64,000 nucleotides of DNA from Erodium maritimum (GCA_963921825.1 OY997588.1:84201043-84265042); one strand, 5' to 3'; numbered from the stretch's first letter, positions 32,372-44,862 are shown. The notes: generated by a model not told the origin, from the sequence alone. Numbers and translations are program-made.

Positions 32372-35300
32372 TGTAATAACCACTCCCGGTCAACGCCAGT
32401 CAAACCTACAAAAAACAGGAAAATTTAAAATTTTTAAGACTGATAGTTAAGTGAACCTAAAATGACCTCGAGGGTCATACCGGACTTAAGTTGACCCCGT
32501 TATCGACCAAAGTGAGTTTCGGGGGACTCAGGGCAACTTTCTGAGCAATTTGGGAAATGTTGACTTTTCGCTGGAAAAGTCAACCAAGCGACGTTTTGGT
32601 CCATTCGAGGACCGTTTTGGATCCGAAAAGCTTAGCCGTCGTCGCAGCGGTCTTAGTTGAGCCGTTTCCTTGTAGCCCGCCAGGTTTCATAATTTCTTGG
32701 GAAAAGTGCCCGTTCGGGGCCCGAAACGTCCGTTTTTCGCGAATCTGATTGGAAAATATCAAGTAGATATTTTCCAAAAGGTGTGGGACCCACCTTGACA
32801 CATGTCCTCTTTGTGGTGGTGTTAGTTTTGGGGGGAATTTGTGTGGTGGGCATGGCTGGCCGAAATTAAGGGTTAAAAGAAGACAAAAATTAGAATTTTA
32901 GTTAGTTGACTAAATTAGAAAAGAAGAGAGAGTTTAGAGAGAGAAGTTGAAGAAGGAGAAGAAGGAAGAGAGGGAAAGCTAGGGTTTGAAGAGTATTCAA
33001 CCCTTGGACCGATTCAAAGCAAGGAGCAATTGTCTTCCCCTCGTTCTCCTCTTGGGTAAGCACCGAACCGATCGTCATTTTGATAGTTTTCAAATGTTAG
33101 GGTTTGGGTGAAACTATTAGTTTAGGGTGGTTTTGGTGTTGGGGAAATTGTTGGGGACGTTTTAGAGGTGTTGGAGGTTTAATTGCACGTTTTCCGGTGA
33201 CCGGAGGCTCAGGAGGAGCTCCGGCCACCGTGGGTGGTGGCCGGCCGGCCATGGGGTGGCTGGCCGGAGGTGGTACCAGCCACCACCATGGTGGCCGAAC
33301 CCCCCTTGAGCCCTAGGAGCTCTCGGCCAAGTGGGTTGGTGGGGCCCACGTGCTCGGGTGTTCGGGTTTTGTGTTTCGGGTGGTTTAAAACGTTCCCCGG
33401 ACCATTTATCCTTAACCGAATCGAAAGTTGGAATTAAATTGGAGAAGTTGTAATTTATCGGGTTTAGAAACTTTAAACGTCATTTAATTGACTCGGGAGT
33501 CGGAATTCGATTCGGGCAAGTACATTGGGTTTGAAGAGTATTCAACCCTTGGACCGATTCAAAGCAAGGAGCAATTGTCTTCCCCTCGTTCTCCTCTTGG
33601 GTAAGCACCGAACCGATCGTCATTTTGATAGTTTTCAAATGTTAGGGTTTGGGTGCAACTATTAGTTTAGGGTGGTTTTGGTGTTGGGGAAATTGTTGGG
33701 GACGTTTTAGAGGTGTTGGAGGTTTAATTGCACGTTTTCCGGTGACCGGAAGCTCAGGAGGAGCTCCGGCCACCGTGGGTGGTAGCCGGCTGGCCATGGG
33801 GTAGCTGGCCGGAGGTGGTACCAGCCACCACCATGGTGGCCGAACCCCCCTTGAGCCCTAGGAGCTCTCGGCCAAGTGGGTTGGTGGGGCCCATGTGCTC
33901 GGGTGTTCGGGTTTTGTGTTTCGGGTGGTTTAAAACGTTCCCCCGGACCATTTATCCTTAACCGAATCGAAAATTGGAATTAAATTGGAGAAGTTGTAAT
34001 TTATCGGGTTTAGAAACTTTAAACGTCATTTAATTGACTCGGGAGTCGGAATTCGATTCGGGCAAGTACATTGGGTTCCTTGAAATATTCTAAGACCGTA
34101 GAAACGAAAACGGGGGCTTTTGGAGCCCCGGAAGGCAATTAACAAACCCCGGGCAGATTCGCCATGTCGGGCGAATCGGGCCTTTACGGGTCCTTTATCG
34201 ACAATGTCGAGTAATTGGGAAGTTTGGGAGTGATCGACATTGTCGGGGTTACGTTTGGGCGTTAAGTTTGTTGATTTTCGGCTTATTCGTACTAGTTTAA
34301 AAGTGCTTTAAAATTGTGCTCTTTTAGATCGTGCCACGGACCGAGGCAAGGGAAAGCTGGGTGAGTGACTGAAATCATCGCCGGAGCTCGTGGTTGGATT
34401 TTGGGAGAACACGCACGAGGTAGGGAAAAGTAGCCGGATCTCGGCCCTGACTGGGGAAAGTTAACAGTAGAATTGCATGTGACACCGGGGTGTCGTGGGT
34501 TGAATAGGTTTATTTAAATATTAGAAAAGCATGCTACGGGAACTTGGTAATTATTAGAAAAGCATGCTACGGGAACTTGGTAATTATTAGAAAAGCATGT
34601 TACGGGAACTTAGTAATTATTGGAAAGGCATGTGACACTTAGTAGTGTCGTAGGAGTAGAGAACTTAGCGATAATTGTTTTACTGGAGGCATATGACCAT
34701 GCCCGGAGGTTGTTTGTGAACTTATCGATATTAGGAGTACTGGAGGCATATAACCATGCCCGGAGGTTGATTGTGAAACTGTTGATATTAGGACTGTTGG
34801 AGGCTTGGGTTAAGCCGGAGGTTGATTGTTTATTTTGGCGTCTTGGGTGGCCTTGAGAGCCCGTGTATTATTATAGTTGAGTCTTGGGTGGCCTTGAGAG
34901 CCCGTGTTTTATTATTGTTGAGTCTTGGGTGGCCATGAGAGCCCGTGCTGTTAATCGTGTTTGGGTGGCCATGAGAGCCCGTGTTGTTAATCGTGTTTGG
35001 GTGGCCATGAGAGCCCGTACTTTATTGTTGGTGTTTTAGTTGGCTGACGAGTTAGAGTCTCGGTAAGTTGCAAGCGTGTTTTATTGTTGAGTTTTGGGTG
35101 GCCATGAGTGCCCGTGGGGTTGTTGAACCCGTGTCTTTACCTTTGGTGTTTGGGCTGTCTTGAGAATCCGTGTACTAAGGTTGGTGTCTTTGGCTGGCCT
35201 GACCGAGTTAGAGTCTCGGGGGGGGGGGGGGGGGGTTGCAAGCTTTCTTTAGCTGGCTTACGAGTTAGAGTCTCGGTAAGTTGCAAGCGTGTCTTGGTTG

Positions 35301-36286
35301 GTGTCTTGGGAGGCCGTGAGTGCCTGTGGGGCTGTTGAGTCCGTGTCTTACTGTCGGTGTGTCTTGGGAGGCCGTGAGTGCCTAGGGGTCCACGAGCACA
35401 CGCGTCTGCATGTTCAGACGGAGTAGGGGGCCCGCCCTCCAATAAAGGGGTCCTGGCCGCGCGTGTGTGGTTTGGGTTTGTGAGCATACCTTGGCTGGCT
35501 GATGGGTTAGAGTCCCAGTACGTTGCAGCATTTTCCGGCTGGCTTATGGGTTAGAGTCCCAGTAAGTTGCAGCATTTTCCAGCTGGCTTATGGGTTAGAG
35601 TCCCAGTAAGTTGCAGCATTTTCCGGCTGGCTTATGGGTTAGAGTCCCGGTAAGTTGCAGCATTCTTGGGTTGGCCTGACCGGGTCAGAGTCCCGGGAGG
35701 GCGTTCTTGGCAGCTGGTTTTCGATCCTTTGTGATCTTGCTTGGTGTGCGATCCTTCCTTGTGATGCTGTTTGGTGTTGCGTAACCTTCTTTGGAGTCCT
35801 TGGAAGAGGTCGTCAATGGTTGTGTCGGGTCTACTTTACGTGTCAGGATGTCGAGTTGGTCAGGGAAGGCAACATTGGGTGTATGTTCAGTTAGAGTACT
35901 TGGGTTGGGGATGGTGTTCCCCGGTGTTGAGTTGTTGGTGGTGTTATTTGCTTTGTCTGCTAATTATGCCGTAGTTAGTCTGTTATCCGTGGTGGTGAGC
36001 GAACACTCACCCCTAGCTGCTTTTCCTACAGGTACTGTTCGTGTGACGGACTAGGTGAGCTCTCGAAGCTTGTGGAGCTAGGAGCGGAGTCCGGGTTTGT
36101 CTGTTGAGTCTAGTGACGGATACCTTGTACTTTTGTCCACTTGTTGGGACGTATTTTAAACTGTAATTATTATTTTTGCTGAACAAGTGATGATTTTAAA
36201 GTGATCTATAAAAATGGTTTCAAGAGTGTTTATTATTTTAAAACGTTCTCGTCCCGAGTTCGGTTTACTGAAATTGGGGCCTGACA
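32372..36286 (+). mobile_element. Solo LTR of the long-LTR family (copy B), with a 545-bp tandem duplication
   Basis: 3915 bp from TGTAATAACCACTCCCGG to GGGGCCTGACA with perfect TSD CCTTC (32367-32371 and 36287-36291). It is longer than the other copies because 32982-33526 is repeated at 33527-34071. A GA-rich stretch (32925-32975) and TTGGGTAAGC splice-donor-like sites resemble a 5' UTR. Tandem repeats follow: GAAAAGCATGCTACGGGAAC, GGAGGCATATGACCATGCCC, GTCTTGGGTGGCCATGAGAG, and GGCTTATGGGTTAGAGTCCC. A run of 18 G lies at 35218-35235. No internal retrotransposon domain. Confidence 0.9.
32982..34071 (+). repeat. 545-bp direct tandem duplication
   Basis: Two adjacent copies of 545 bp, differing at only a handful of bases, each starting GGGTTTGAAGAGTATTCAAC and ending GGGCAAGTACATT. 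The unit includes a GC-rich palindromic part around GGTGGCTGGCCGGAGGTGG. The small frames it contains appear twice and are not genes. Confidence 0.9.
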
Positions 36287-36723
36287 CCTTCAACTATCAC
36301 CTTGAGCTTTTAGTTGAGTTGATCCTCGAATATGGTATCAAAGCTTGATTCCTCACGGACCTAGGTGCAAACCCATCTATCTACAAAAAAGTACAATTTC
36401 TTCTTAATTTATCGAGTTTTCCCTACTTGGGCCAGCCCTTATATTTCTCTTCTCCATGGGCTCATCTCCTTTTCTAAATAATTCACCTCCAAACCATAAA
36501 CGGGCTTATCCGTGAGGAGGCATGTTAAAGTATTACTAATTGGGCCTTCAACTATTAGCTTGAGCTTGTAGTTGAGTTGGTCCTCTAATAAACATATCTA
36601 CATTATTCTCCATGGGCTTATCTCATCTTCTAAATAATTCACCTCCAACCCGTAAACGGGCTTATCCGTGAGGAGGCATGTTAGAGTATGACTAATTGGG
36701 CCTTCAACTATTAGCTTGAGCTT

Positions 36724-38097
36724 GTAGTTGAGTTGGTCCTCTAATAAACATATCTACATGATTCTTTAACTTAAGGATTTTCTTCAAGGACAAAGTACCA
36801 TCATTTATTAACGTATTAATGAAATGATATCGCAACTGAATATGATTTGTGCTAGCATGAAACACAGGATTCTTGGTAGGGTGAATGGTGCTCTGACTGT
36901 TGTCATACAAACCACTATTTTCTCGTTTGATCCTTAACTCCTCCATGAAATTCTTCAACCAAATCATTTCCTTTCTTCCTTATAAAATATCTATGTACTC
37001 AGCTCCAGTGGTTGAAATAAAAATACTCTTCTACAGTTGAGACATCCAACTATGTATTGTGCCACCCAAAGTGAATATGTATCATGTGGTACTCTTCCTT
37101 CTACCCAAGCATCCACCTAAGTCTGCATCAGAAAACTATTTTAAGATCACATCCTTCTTCTTGAAATGTAGTGCAACCTTTGAAGTTCTTTTCAAGTGAC
37201 GGAACAACCATTTTACTAACTCTCAATGCTCTCTCCAAGGACTAGTCATGAGTCTTCTAACAAGTCCCACTAAATGTGCAATGTTTACTGCCAATGCGTA
37301 CAGAACGTTAGTCATTTCTTCCTTGTCTTCATTAGTCTTAGGTGACTGTTCTCAAGTGAGCCTGAACCGACTTTCCAACGATGTACTTCTTATCTTAGAA
37401 TCTTTGAGTGTGAACTGGTTCAAAATATTCTCAATATACTTCTCTTGAGATAATTTTTAACTTCCATCGGATCAACCTGACTAATGCTCGCTCCAAGTAT
37501 TTCATTCGTTTCACCTCACTCGTTCATCTCAAACTCTTTAGACATCTGTCTCTTCAACTTATTGATTTCTACGATGTTGGATCCTACAATCAACATGTCA
37601 TTAACGTACAACAATAATATGACGTAGGATGCATTTAAATTCTTTACATAGAAAAAATGATGCATGACACATCTTGAATATCCACTCATCATCATAAAAT
37701 CATCAAACTTCAAGTACCAATGTCTTGGTGTTTGTTTCAGGCCATATAAACTTTTCAATAATTTGCAAACTAGATCTTCACTCCTATATATCTGAAAACC
37801 CTCAAGTTGCACCATATAAATGTCTTTATCAAGGTCACCATGTAGGAACACAATCTTCACATCTAGTTTCTCTAGATGAAGACCCTCTCTAGCCACGATA
37901 CCCAACACAAACGTAGTAGTAGTTATCTTGTCTACCGAAGAGAATATCTCATTGTAGTCAGTCCCTTTTTCCTATTGAAAGCCCTTTCCCACTAACCTTT
38001 CCTTCTACCTTTTGCTACCATCATGTTCTTCCTTGACACTAAACACTCATTTATTTTGTAGAGCCTTCTTCCTAGTTGGCAACTTAGTCAACGGTCA
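36724..38097 (-). pseudogene. Copia RT-RNase H, duplicated copy 1
   Basis: Minus strand. RT (37908-37516) shows LEKLDVKIVFLHGDLDKDIY, LVCKLLKSLYGLKQTPRHWY and VILLLYVNDMLIVGSN; the catalytic YVDD has become YVND. RNase H end (36967-36724) shows MIWLKNFMEELRIKRENSGL, FHASTNHIQLRYHFINTLI and NHVDMF, corresponding to the PADMLTK end of copia pol. Between them the frame is broken many times, and about 50 bp present in copy 2 are missing (near 37290). Confidence 0.85.
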
Positions 38098-41000
38098 AGT
38101 ACCATCTTTATTAACCTCCCAATGAAACGATATCTCAACTGAACATGATTTGTCCTAGCATGAAACACAATATTCTTGGTAGGGTTAATAACGCTCTGAT
38201 TGTCACCATACAAATAATTGTTTTGCATGTTTGTTCCTTAACTTCTTCAATAATTTTTCAACCAGATCATTTCCTTTTTGGCTTCTAAAATAGCGATGTA
38301 CCCAACTTCAATGCTTGAAAGAAAAATACTCTTGTACAGTCGAGACATCCAACTAACTGTTATGCCACCCAAAGTGAATATGTATCATGTAGTACTCTTC
38401 CTTGTATCCAAGTATCCAACGTCCATACAAGTTTGCATCTAGAAAACCATTTTAATGTCACATACTTCTACTTGAATTTTAGTGCAACCTTTGAAGTGCT
38501 TTTCAAGTAGCGAAACAACCATTTTACTGACTCTCAATACTCTCTTCAAGGACTAGTCATGAATATGCTAACAAGTCCCACTACATGTGCAATGTCTAGA
38601 CTTGTGCAAACCATTACATACATCAAACTGCCTACTATCGATGCGAACGGAACCTTACTCATATCTTTTCCATCCTCATTCGTCTTAGGTAACTGTTCTC
38701 GAGTGAGTTTGAACTAACTTTCCAACAATGTACTTCTTATCTTAGTATCTTGGAGTCTGAACTTGTTCAAAATCTTTTTAATATACTTCTCTCGAGATTA
38801 CTATGACTGTAATAACCACTCCCGGTCAACGCCAGTCAAATCTGCGAAAAACAGGAAAATTTAAAAAATTTCAACAAACACTTGATTGAACCTAAATTTG
38901 ACCCCGAGGGTCATACCGGACTTATTGACTCCGATATTGACCAAAGTGAGTTCCGGGGGACTCAGGGCAACTTTCTGATCAATTTGGGAAATGTTGACTT
39001 TTCGTTGGAAAAGTCAACCGAGCGACGTTTTGGTCCATTCGAGGACCGTTTGGGATCCAAAAAGCTTAGCCGTCGTCACATCGATCTTAGTTGAGCCGTT
39101 TCCTTATAGCCCGTGAAGTCTCGTAATTTCTTGGAAAAAGTGCCCGTTCGGGGCCCGAAACGTCCGAATTTCGCGAATCTGATTGGAAAATATCTAGAAA
39201 ATATTTTCCAAAAAGGGATGGGACCCACTTGCCACATGTCACAAATGCTGTGGTGTTAGGTTTGTTGGACAAAACAAGACATGACTACTTGAGGGTTAGT
39301 TTGCATTTTAAGTATTATTTTATTACTTTTTGAAACAAAACAAAAGGGAAGCAATAAGGGGTGTTCGACCATTTCAATCAAAAAAGACAAAAAGGGGTGT
39401 TTTTAGAGAGAGAAAGAAGAGAGAAGGAAGGGAGAAAAAGAGAAGAGGTTGGGGAAGTTGTGACGTTTCTCGTTCATCTAGCCGTTGGATCGTCTCAAAG
39501 ATAGAAGAATCGATTTCACACCGTCATTCTCTACGGTGAGCATCTAACCGATTTTCGTTTTAGTATGTTTGAAATTTAGGGATTGAGTTTAAACGGTTTG
39601 ATTAAGGTTGGGTTTTGTTTAAGATTGGTTTAAAGATGAATGGTTGAGGTTTGAGGTTCGTTAGGAACGTTTTGGGGCGAAAAGGAAATTTTCCTATTAT
39701 GGTCGTGTGGGGCCCACATGCTCGGGTATCGGGTTTTCGTGTTCGGGTGGTTTAGAACGTTCCCCAAGTAATTAATCTACAAACGGATCGAAATTTGGAA
39801 TTAAATTGTGAAAGTTGTAATTGACGGGTTTAGAAACTTTAAACGCTAATTAAATGACTCGGAAGTCGGAATTCGATTCCTTCGAGTGCCTAGGAACCCT
39901 TGAATTATTCTAAGACCGTAGAAACGAAAACGGGAATTTTCGGAGCCCCGGAACGGCGTTTCCAAAACCCGGGCAGATTCGCCATGTCCGGCGATTCGGG
40001 CCTTTCCGGGTCCAATATCGACAGTGTTGAGTAATTGGGAAGTTTGGGAGTGATCGACATTGTCAGGGTTACATTCGGGCGTCAAGTTTATTGAATTTCA
40101 GTTTTTTCCTGCGAGTTTAAAAGTGCCTTAAAATTGTGTTCTTTTAGATCGTGCTGCAGACCGAGGGAAAGGAAAGCTAGGCGAGTGACCGAGATCACGC
40201 CGGGGCTTGTTGGTTAGATTTTTGAGAACACGCACGACGTTGGGAAAAGTAGCCGGATCTCGACCCTGACTAGGGAAAGTTAACAGTAGAATTGCATGTG
40301 ACACCGGGGTGTCGTGGGTTAAGTAGGTTTATCGAATATTAGAAAGGCATGATACGGGAACGTAGCGAACTTTAGAATTGCATGTGACACTTAGTAGTGT
40401 CGTAGGAGCAGAGAACTTAACGATGTTAGAATTACTGGAGGCATATGATCATGCCCGGAGGTTGATTGTGAAACTGGTGATATTAGAACTGTTGGAAGCA
40501 TTGGTTATGCCGGAGGTTGTTGTGTATTACTGTTGTGTCTTGGGTGGCCATGAGAGCCCGTGTTTTTATTATTGGTGTCTTGGGTGGCCATGAGAGCCTG
40601 TGTTTTACTGTTGGAGTCTTGGGTGGCCATGAGTGCCCGTGGGGTTGTTGAGCCTGTGAGTTAATGTCGGTGTGTCTTGGGAGGCCGTGAGTGCCCGTGG
40701 GGTTGTTGAGCCCGTGAGTTACTATCGGTGTGTCTTGGGAGGCCGTGAGTGCCCGTGGGGTTGTTGAGCCCGTGAGTTACTGTTGGTGTGTCTTGGGAGG
40801 GCGTGAGTGCCTGTTGGGTTGTTGAGTCCGTGAGTTACTGTTGGTGTGTCTTGGGAGGCCGTAAGTGCCCGTGGGGTTGTTGAGCCCGTGAGTTACTATT
40901 GGTGTCTTGGGAGGCCATGAGTGCCCGTTGGGTTGTTGAGTCCGTGTTTTACTGTTGGTGCCTTGGGTGGCCATGAGTGCCTGTGGAGTGTTGAAACAGT

Positions 41001-43456
41001 GTTGGTGTTTTTTGTTGAACTCCGCTTATGATTGTGATTGCGTTTGCCCGAGGTTAGCGACCCGACTTCGTGTCGGGAAGTGGTGTGGAATTTGGCTGGC
41101 CTGACCGAGTTCGAGTCTCGGGAGGTTGCGAGCGTTCTTTGGCTGACCTGACCGAGTTCGAGTCTCGGGAGGTTGCGAGCGTTCTTTGGCTAGCCTGACC
41201 AAGTTCGAGTCTCGGCAGTTTGTGAGCGTTTTTAGGCGGTGAGAGGGCAACTCCCCTTCCGACTAGCTATCGGAAAAGTAGCTCAGTTTATCGCCAACAG
41301 GTCGACCGCCTGGAGCCTGACAGTGATAGGTAAAGCGCGTGGGGCAGGCTCGAGCCTAGCCGGTTAGCAACCGGTACTGAGCAGCTGACAGGAGTGCGAT
41401 CCTTTGTGATCTTGTTTGGTGTGCGATCCGTTGTGATCTTGTTTGGCGTTGCGTAGTCTTCTGTCGTGTCCTTGGAGGAGGTCGTCGATAGTTGTGTCGG
41501 GTCTACATCACGAGTCCGAGTGTTGAGTTTGTTGAGGAAAGTAACAGGTGGTGTGTCAGTTGAGTTAGTTGAGTTTGGGGATGGTGTTCCCGGTGTTGGG
41601 TTTGGTTTTGGTGTTACCGGCATTGTCTGCTAAGTATGCCGTAGTAAGTCCGTTATCCGTGGTGGTGAGCGAACGTTCACCCCTAGCTGCTTTTCCTACA
41701 GGTACCGGTGCAGGTTGGACTAGGTGAGCTTCTGAAGCTTGAAGAGCTAGGAGCGTGATTCTGGGTTTACTTTGAGTCTAGCGACGTGTACCTTGATTTT
41801 GTCCAATTGTTGGGACGTACCTTTAAGTTGTAAATGTTTAAATGATTATTTTTGATGAACAAATGGAGATTTTAAAGTGATTTATGTAAAAGGTTTCAAA
41901 ATGTTTTAATGTTTTAAATGTTCGCGTCCTGAATTCGGTTTACTGAAATTGGGGCGTGACAATGACCTTCTACCGGATCGACTCGACTAATGCTCACTCC
42001 AAGTATTTGCTTCGTTGTGCCAAATTACTTCATCTCAAACTCTTCAGACATTTGTGTTTTCAACTTGTTGATTTCTACCATGTTGGATCCTGCAATTAAC
42101 ATGTCATCAACGTATAACAATAATATGATGTAGGATCCATTTAAATTCTTGACATAACAACAATGATTCATGTCACATCTTGAATATTCACTCCTAATCA
42201 TAAAATCATCAAACTTCCAATACCACTGTGTTGGTATGTGTTTCAGACCATATAATTTTTTTTTTATCAATTTGGAAATAGGTCTTCACTCCTAGCTATC
42301 TAGAAACCATCTGGACGCACCATATAAATGTCTTCTTCAAGATCACCATGTAATAACACGATCTTCACATCTAGTTGCTCTAGATGAAGATCCTCTATAT
42401 CCACGATACCCAACACAAGTGTAATAGTAGTCATCTTGACCACCAAAGAGAATATCTCGGTGTAGTCAATCTCTTTTTTTATATTGAAAGCCTTTTCCCA
42501 CTAACTTGGCCTTGTACCTCTTGATATTATCAAGTTCTTCCTTGATGCTGAACACCCATTTAATTTTTAGAGACTTGTTCTTGTTGGTAACTTAGTCAAC
42601 GACCAAGTTTCGTTCTTTTTAAGAGACTGCATCTCATCATCCATTGATGACTCCCACTTAATCGAATCATCCATTTGAACCGCGTCTATATAAAAGTGAG
42701 GCTATCCATTCTCAGTTAACAATAATCAATTGAGTAACAAAGAACCGTTATAGAGGTTTTGAAACTTTGCTCGATCTCTTCACTTCAGCTATTAGGGTAG
42801 CTGGTAGGATCTCCTCATTGTTTTTCTACACTAAGCTCTCATTGTTACTTGTAAGATATTCTTCTGTAATATCTTTCAACATTTCTTCTTCCTTGCCTTT
42901 AGGTTCTTTAGCAATATAGTGTTCCACACCTAAGCAATCCCTATACATAGCACTTTCACATAAGGTGACATATCTATTTCTAATGACTTTCATCTTTAAC
43001 TCATCCCTGAATCTATACCCATGTCATCAGATCCATAGGCAATGAATGCATATATATATATATATATTTTATTTTTTTATTTTTTTTTTTGGATCAAGCT
43101 TGTGTTTGTTAGAATCATATACTCTCACATAAGAAACACAATCAAAGACTCGCAAATATTGAAGATTTACCCTTTTCCATGCCATTCTTGTTCAGGAATC
43201 TTGAATTCCAAACGAATTAAGGGTCCACGATTGATGAGGTATGTTCTTGTGTTCACTGCGTTTGCCCAAACCGTGTAGGAAATCCTTATTGATTCCTCAT
43301 TCTCTTCACTCTCTCATTAAGCGTTCTATTCATCCTATCAATAATACCACTATGTCGAGATGTCTTAGGCTCACTCCTTAGCATTCTTAGATAACGCTTA
43401 ATACAATAATCAATGAACTCATCACTACTATACTTACTATCATTGTCAGACTTAAA
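38098..43456 (-). pseudogene. Copia integrase-RT-RNase H, copy 2, split by a solo LTR
   Basis: Minus strand. RNase H and the RT C-terminus occupy 38098-38807. RT continues at 41962-42620 after the solo LTR, with KKLYGLKHIPTQWYWKFDDF and IILLLYVDDMLIAGSN. Here YVDD is intact, but a T10 run at 42254-42263 breaks the frame. From 43456 back to 43100 integrase reads LKSDNDSKYSSDEFIDYC and RMNRTLNERVKRMRNQ. An (AT)n stretch and a T-rich run sit at 43048-43092. The start of copy 2 at 38098 joins RT N-terminal sequence of copy 1 to RNase H end of copy 2. Confidence 0.8.
38808..41961 (+). mobile_element. Solo LTR of the long-LTR family (copy C)
   Basis: 3154 bp from TGTAATAACCACTCCCGG to GGGGCGTGACA, with perfect TSD ATGAC (38803-38807 and 41962-41966). 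Interior repeats: 40430-40990 has about nine units containing GGCCGTGAGTGCCCGTGGGG and TTGTTGAGCCCGTGAGTTAC; 41085-41230 has three units with GGCTGGCCTGACCGAGTTCG. The 5'-UTR-like part (39400-39560, CATTCTCTACGGTGAGCATC) matches copy A rather than copy B, so at least two subfamilies exist. Confidence 0.92.
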
Positions 43457-44862
43457 TGTTGGGGAGAACCGGGCCTATCAAGGAGGAGCATACAACAAGA
43501 AGCTCATAATATACACATTGGTCACCCCACTTGACCCAAAAGACTAGCCTATCAGGTCATGAGTTCAAGGTGTATATTAAGTCTTACTTTATTCCTTAAG
43601 TATCCGATGTGGGACTCCTGACTCACATGTGGACATACCTAACAATCTCCCCATCCACATTGAGTCTCATCACATCGGCTTGCTCGCACTCCTAAGCCCA
43701 ACTTTCACCTGTTCTACTCAATCCTTTACAAGTCCACTTCATCCTATCTGGACCCACCATCATGAGAGGAGCGATCATGGTATCCTGGTGTTTCTGGTCC
43801 TAGAAGATATACCCCGACCCGCTTCCTGGGAGAGTCTACAGAACCAGGCTCTGATACCACTTGTTGGGGAGAACCGGGCCTTATTTAGGAGGAGCACACA
43901 ACTAGAAGCCCATAATATACACATTGGCCACCACACTTGACCCAAAAGACTAGCCTATTAGGTCATGGGTTCAAGGTGTATATTAAGTCTTACTTTATTC
44001 CATAAGTATCCGATGTGGGACTCCTGACTCACATGTGGTCATACCTAACAATCTCCCCCTTCACATTGAGTCTCATCACATCGGCTTGCTCGCACTCCTA
44101 AGCCCAACTTTCACCTGTTCTACTCAATCCCTTACAAGTCCACTTCATCCTGTCTGGACCCACCACCATGAGAGGAACGATCATGGTATCCTGGTGTTTC
44201 TGGTCCTAGAAGATATACCCCGACCCGCTTCCTGGGAGAGTCTACAAAACCAGGCTCTGATACCACTTGTTGGGGAGAACCGGGCCTTATTTAGGAGGAA
44301 CACACAACTAGAAGCCCATAATATACACATTGGCCACCCCACTCGACCCAAAAGACTAGCCTATCAGGTCATGGGTTCAAGGTGTATGTTAAGTCTTACT
44401 TTATTCCTTAAGTATCCGATGTGGGACTCCTGACTCACATGTGGACATACCTAACAATCTCCCCCTCCACATTGAGTCTCATCACATCGGCTTGCTCGCA
44501 CTCCTAAGCCCAACTTTCACCTGTTCTACTCAATCCCTTACAAGTCCACTTCATCCTGTCTGGACCCACCACCATGAGAGGAGCGATCATGGTATCCTGG
44601 TGTTTCTGGTCCTAGGAGATATACCCCGACCCGCTTCCCGGGAGAGTCTACAGAACCAGGCTCTGATACCACTTGTTGGGGAGAACCGGGCCTTATTTAG
44701 GAGGAGCACACAACTAAAAGCCCATAATATACACATTGGCCACCACACTTGACCCAAAACACTAGCCTATCAGGTCATGGGTTCAAGGTATATATTAAGT
44801 CTTACTTTATTCCTTAAGTATCCGATGTGGGACTCCTGACTCACATGTGGACATACCTAACA
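43457..44862 (-). mobile_element. Tandem TRIM: four LTRs and three internal regions
   Basis: Four LTRs of 188-189 bp (43457-43644, 43862-44050, 44268-44456 and 44674-44862) alternate with three 217-bp internal regions. On the minus strand each LTR begins TGTTAGGTATGTCCACATGT and ends GGTTCTCCCCAACA. It is followed by AGTGGTATCAGAGCC (PBS), and the next LTR is preceded by GGAGGGGGAGAT (PPT). The whole array is flanked by a perfect TTAAA duplication (43452-43456 and 44863-44867), so it behaves as one insertion. LTR and internal units are nearly identical. The repeated 103- and 132-codon frames here are artefacts. It sits inside the copia integrase. Confidence 0.93.

Larger units (their letters stand above)
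32343..36740 (+). mobile_element. TRIM-like short-LTR element inside copia pol, itself interrupted
   Basis: A short LTR starts TGTTAGAATATAACG at 32343 and continues after the nested solo LTR as CAACTATCACCTTGAGC. It is followed at once by TGGTATCAAAGC (36334-36345), a copia-type PBS. Two more LTR-like copies start at 36523 (TGTTAAAGTATTAC) and 36679 (TGTTAGAGTATGAC). Each is preceded by GGGCTTATCCGTGAGGAGGC, a purine-rich tract. The latter two copies are 156 bp apart. No coding capacity. It interrupts the end of the minus-strand copia RNase H. Boundaries on the right are blurred because LTR copy 2 is followed by the copia-derived string AATAAACATATCTACAT. Confidence 0.5.

Noticed and set aside
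33104-33961. Gly/Pro-rich 60-70 codon frames in the 545-bp duplication
   Set aside because: They appear in both copies, on both strands, in LTR sequence absent of selection signals; low-complexity GC-rich translation.
40430-41230. Regularly spaced repeats resembling a CRISPR array
   Set aside because: Units are adjacent tandem repeats without unique spacers, inside an LTR of a plant retrotransposon.
43629-44752. Three similar 103-132 codon frames in tandem, looking like a repeated small-protein family
   Set aside because: They fall exactly on TRIM LTR-internal units, span the LTR boundaries, and repeat because the TRIM repeats. No domain or start context supports them.
43457-44862. Cassandra-type TRIM with 5S rRNA promoter in the LTR
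   Set aside because: The LTR lacks recognisable 5S A-box/C-box sequence; size and PBS alone fit many TRIMs.
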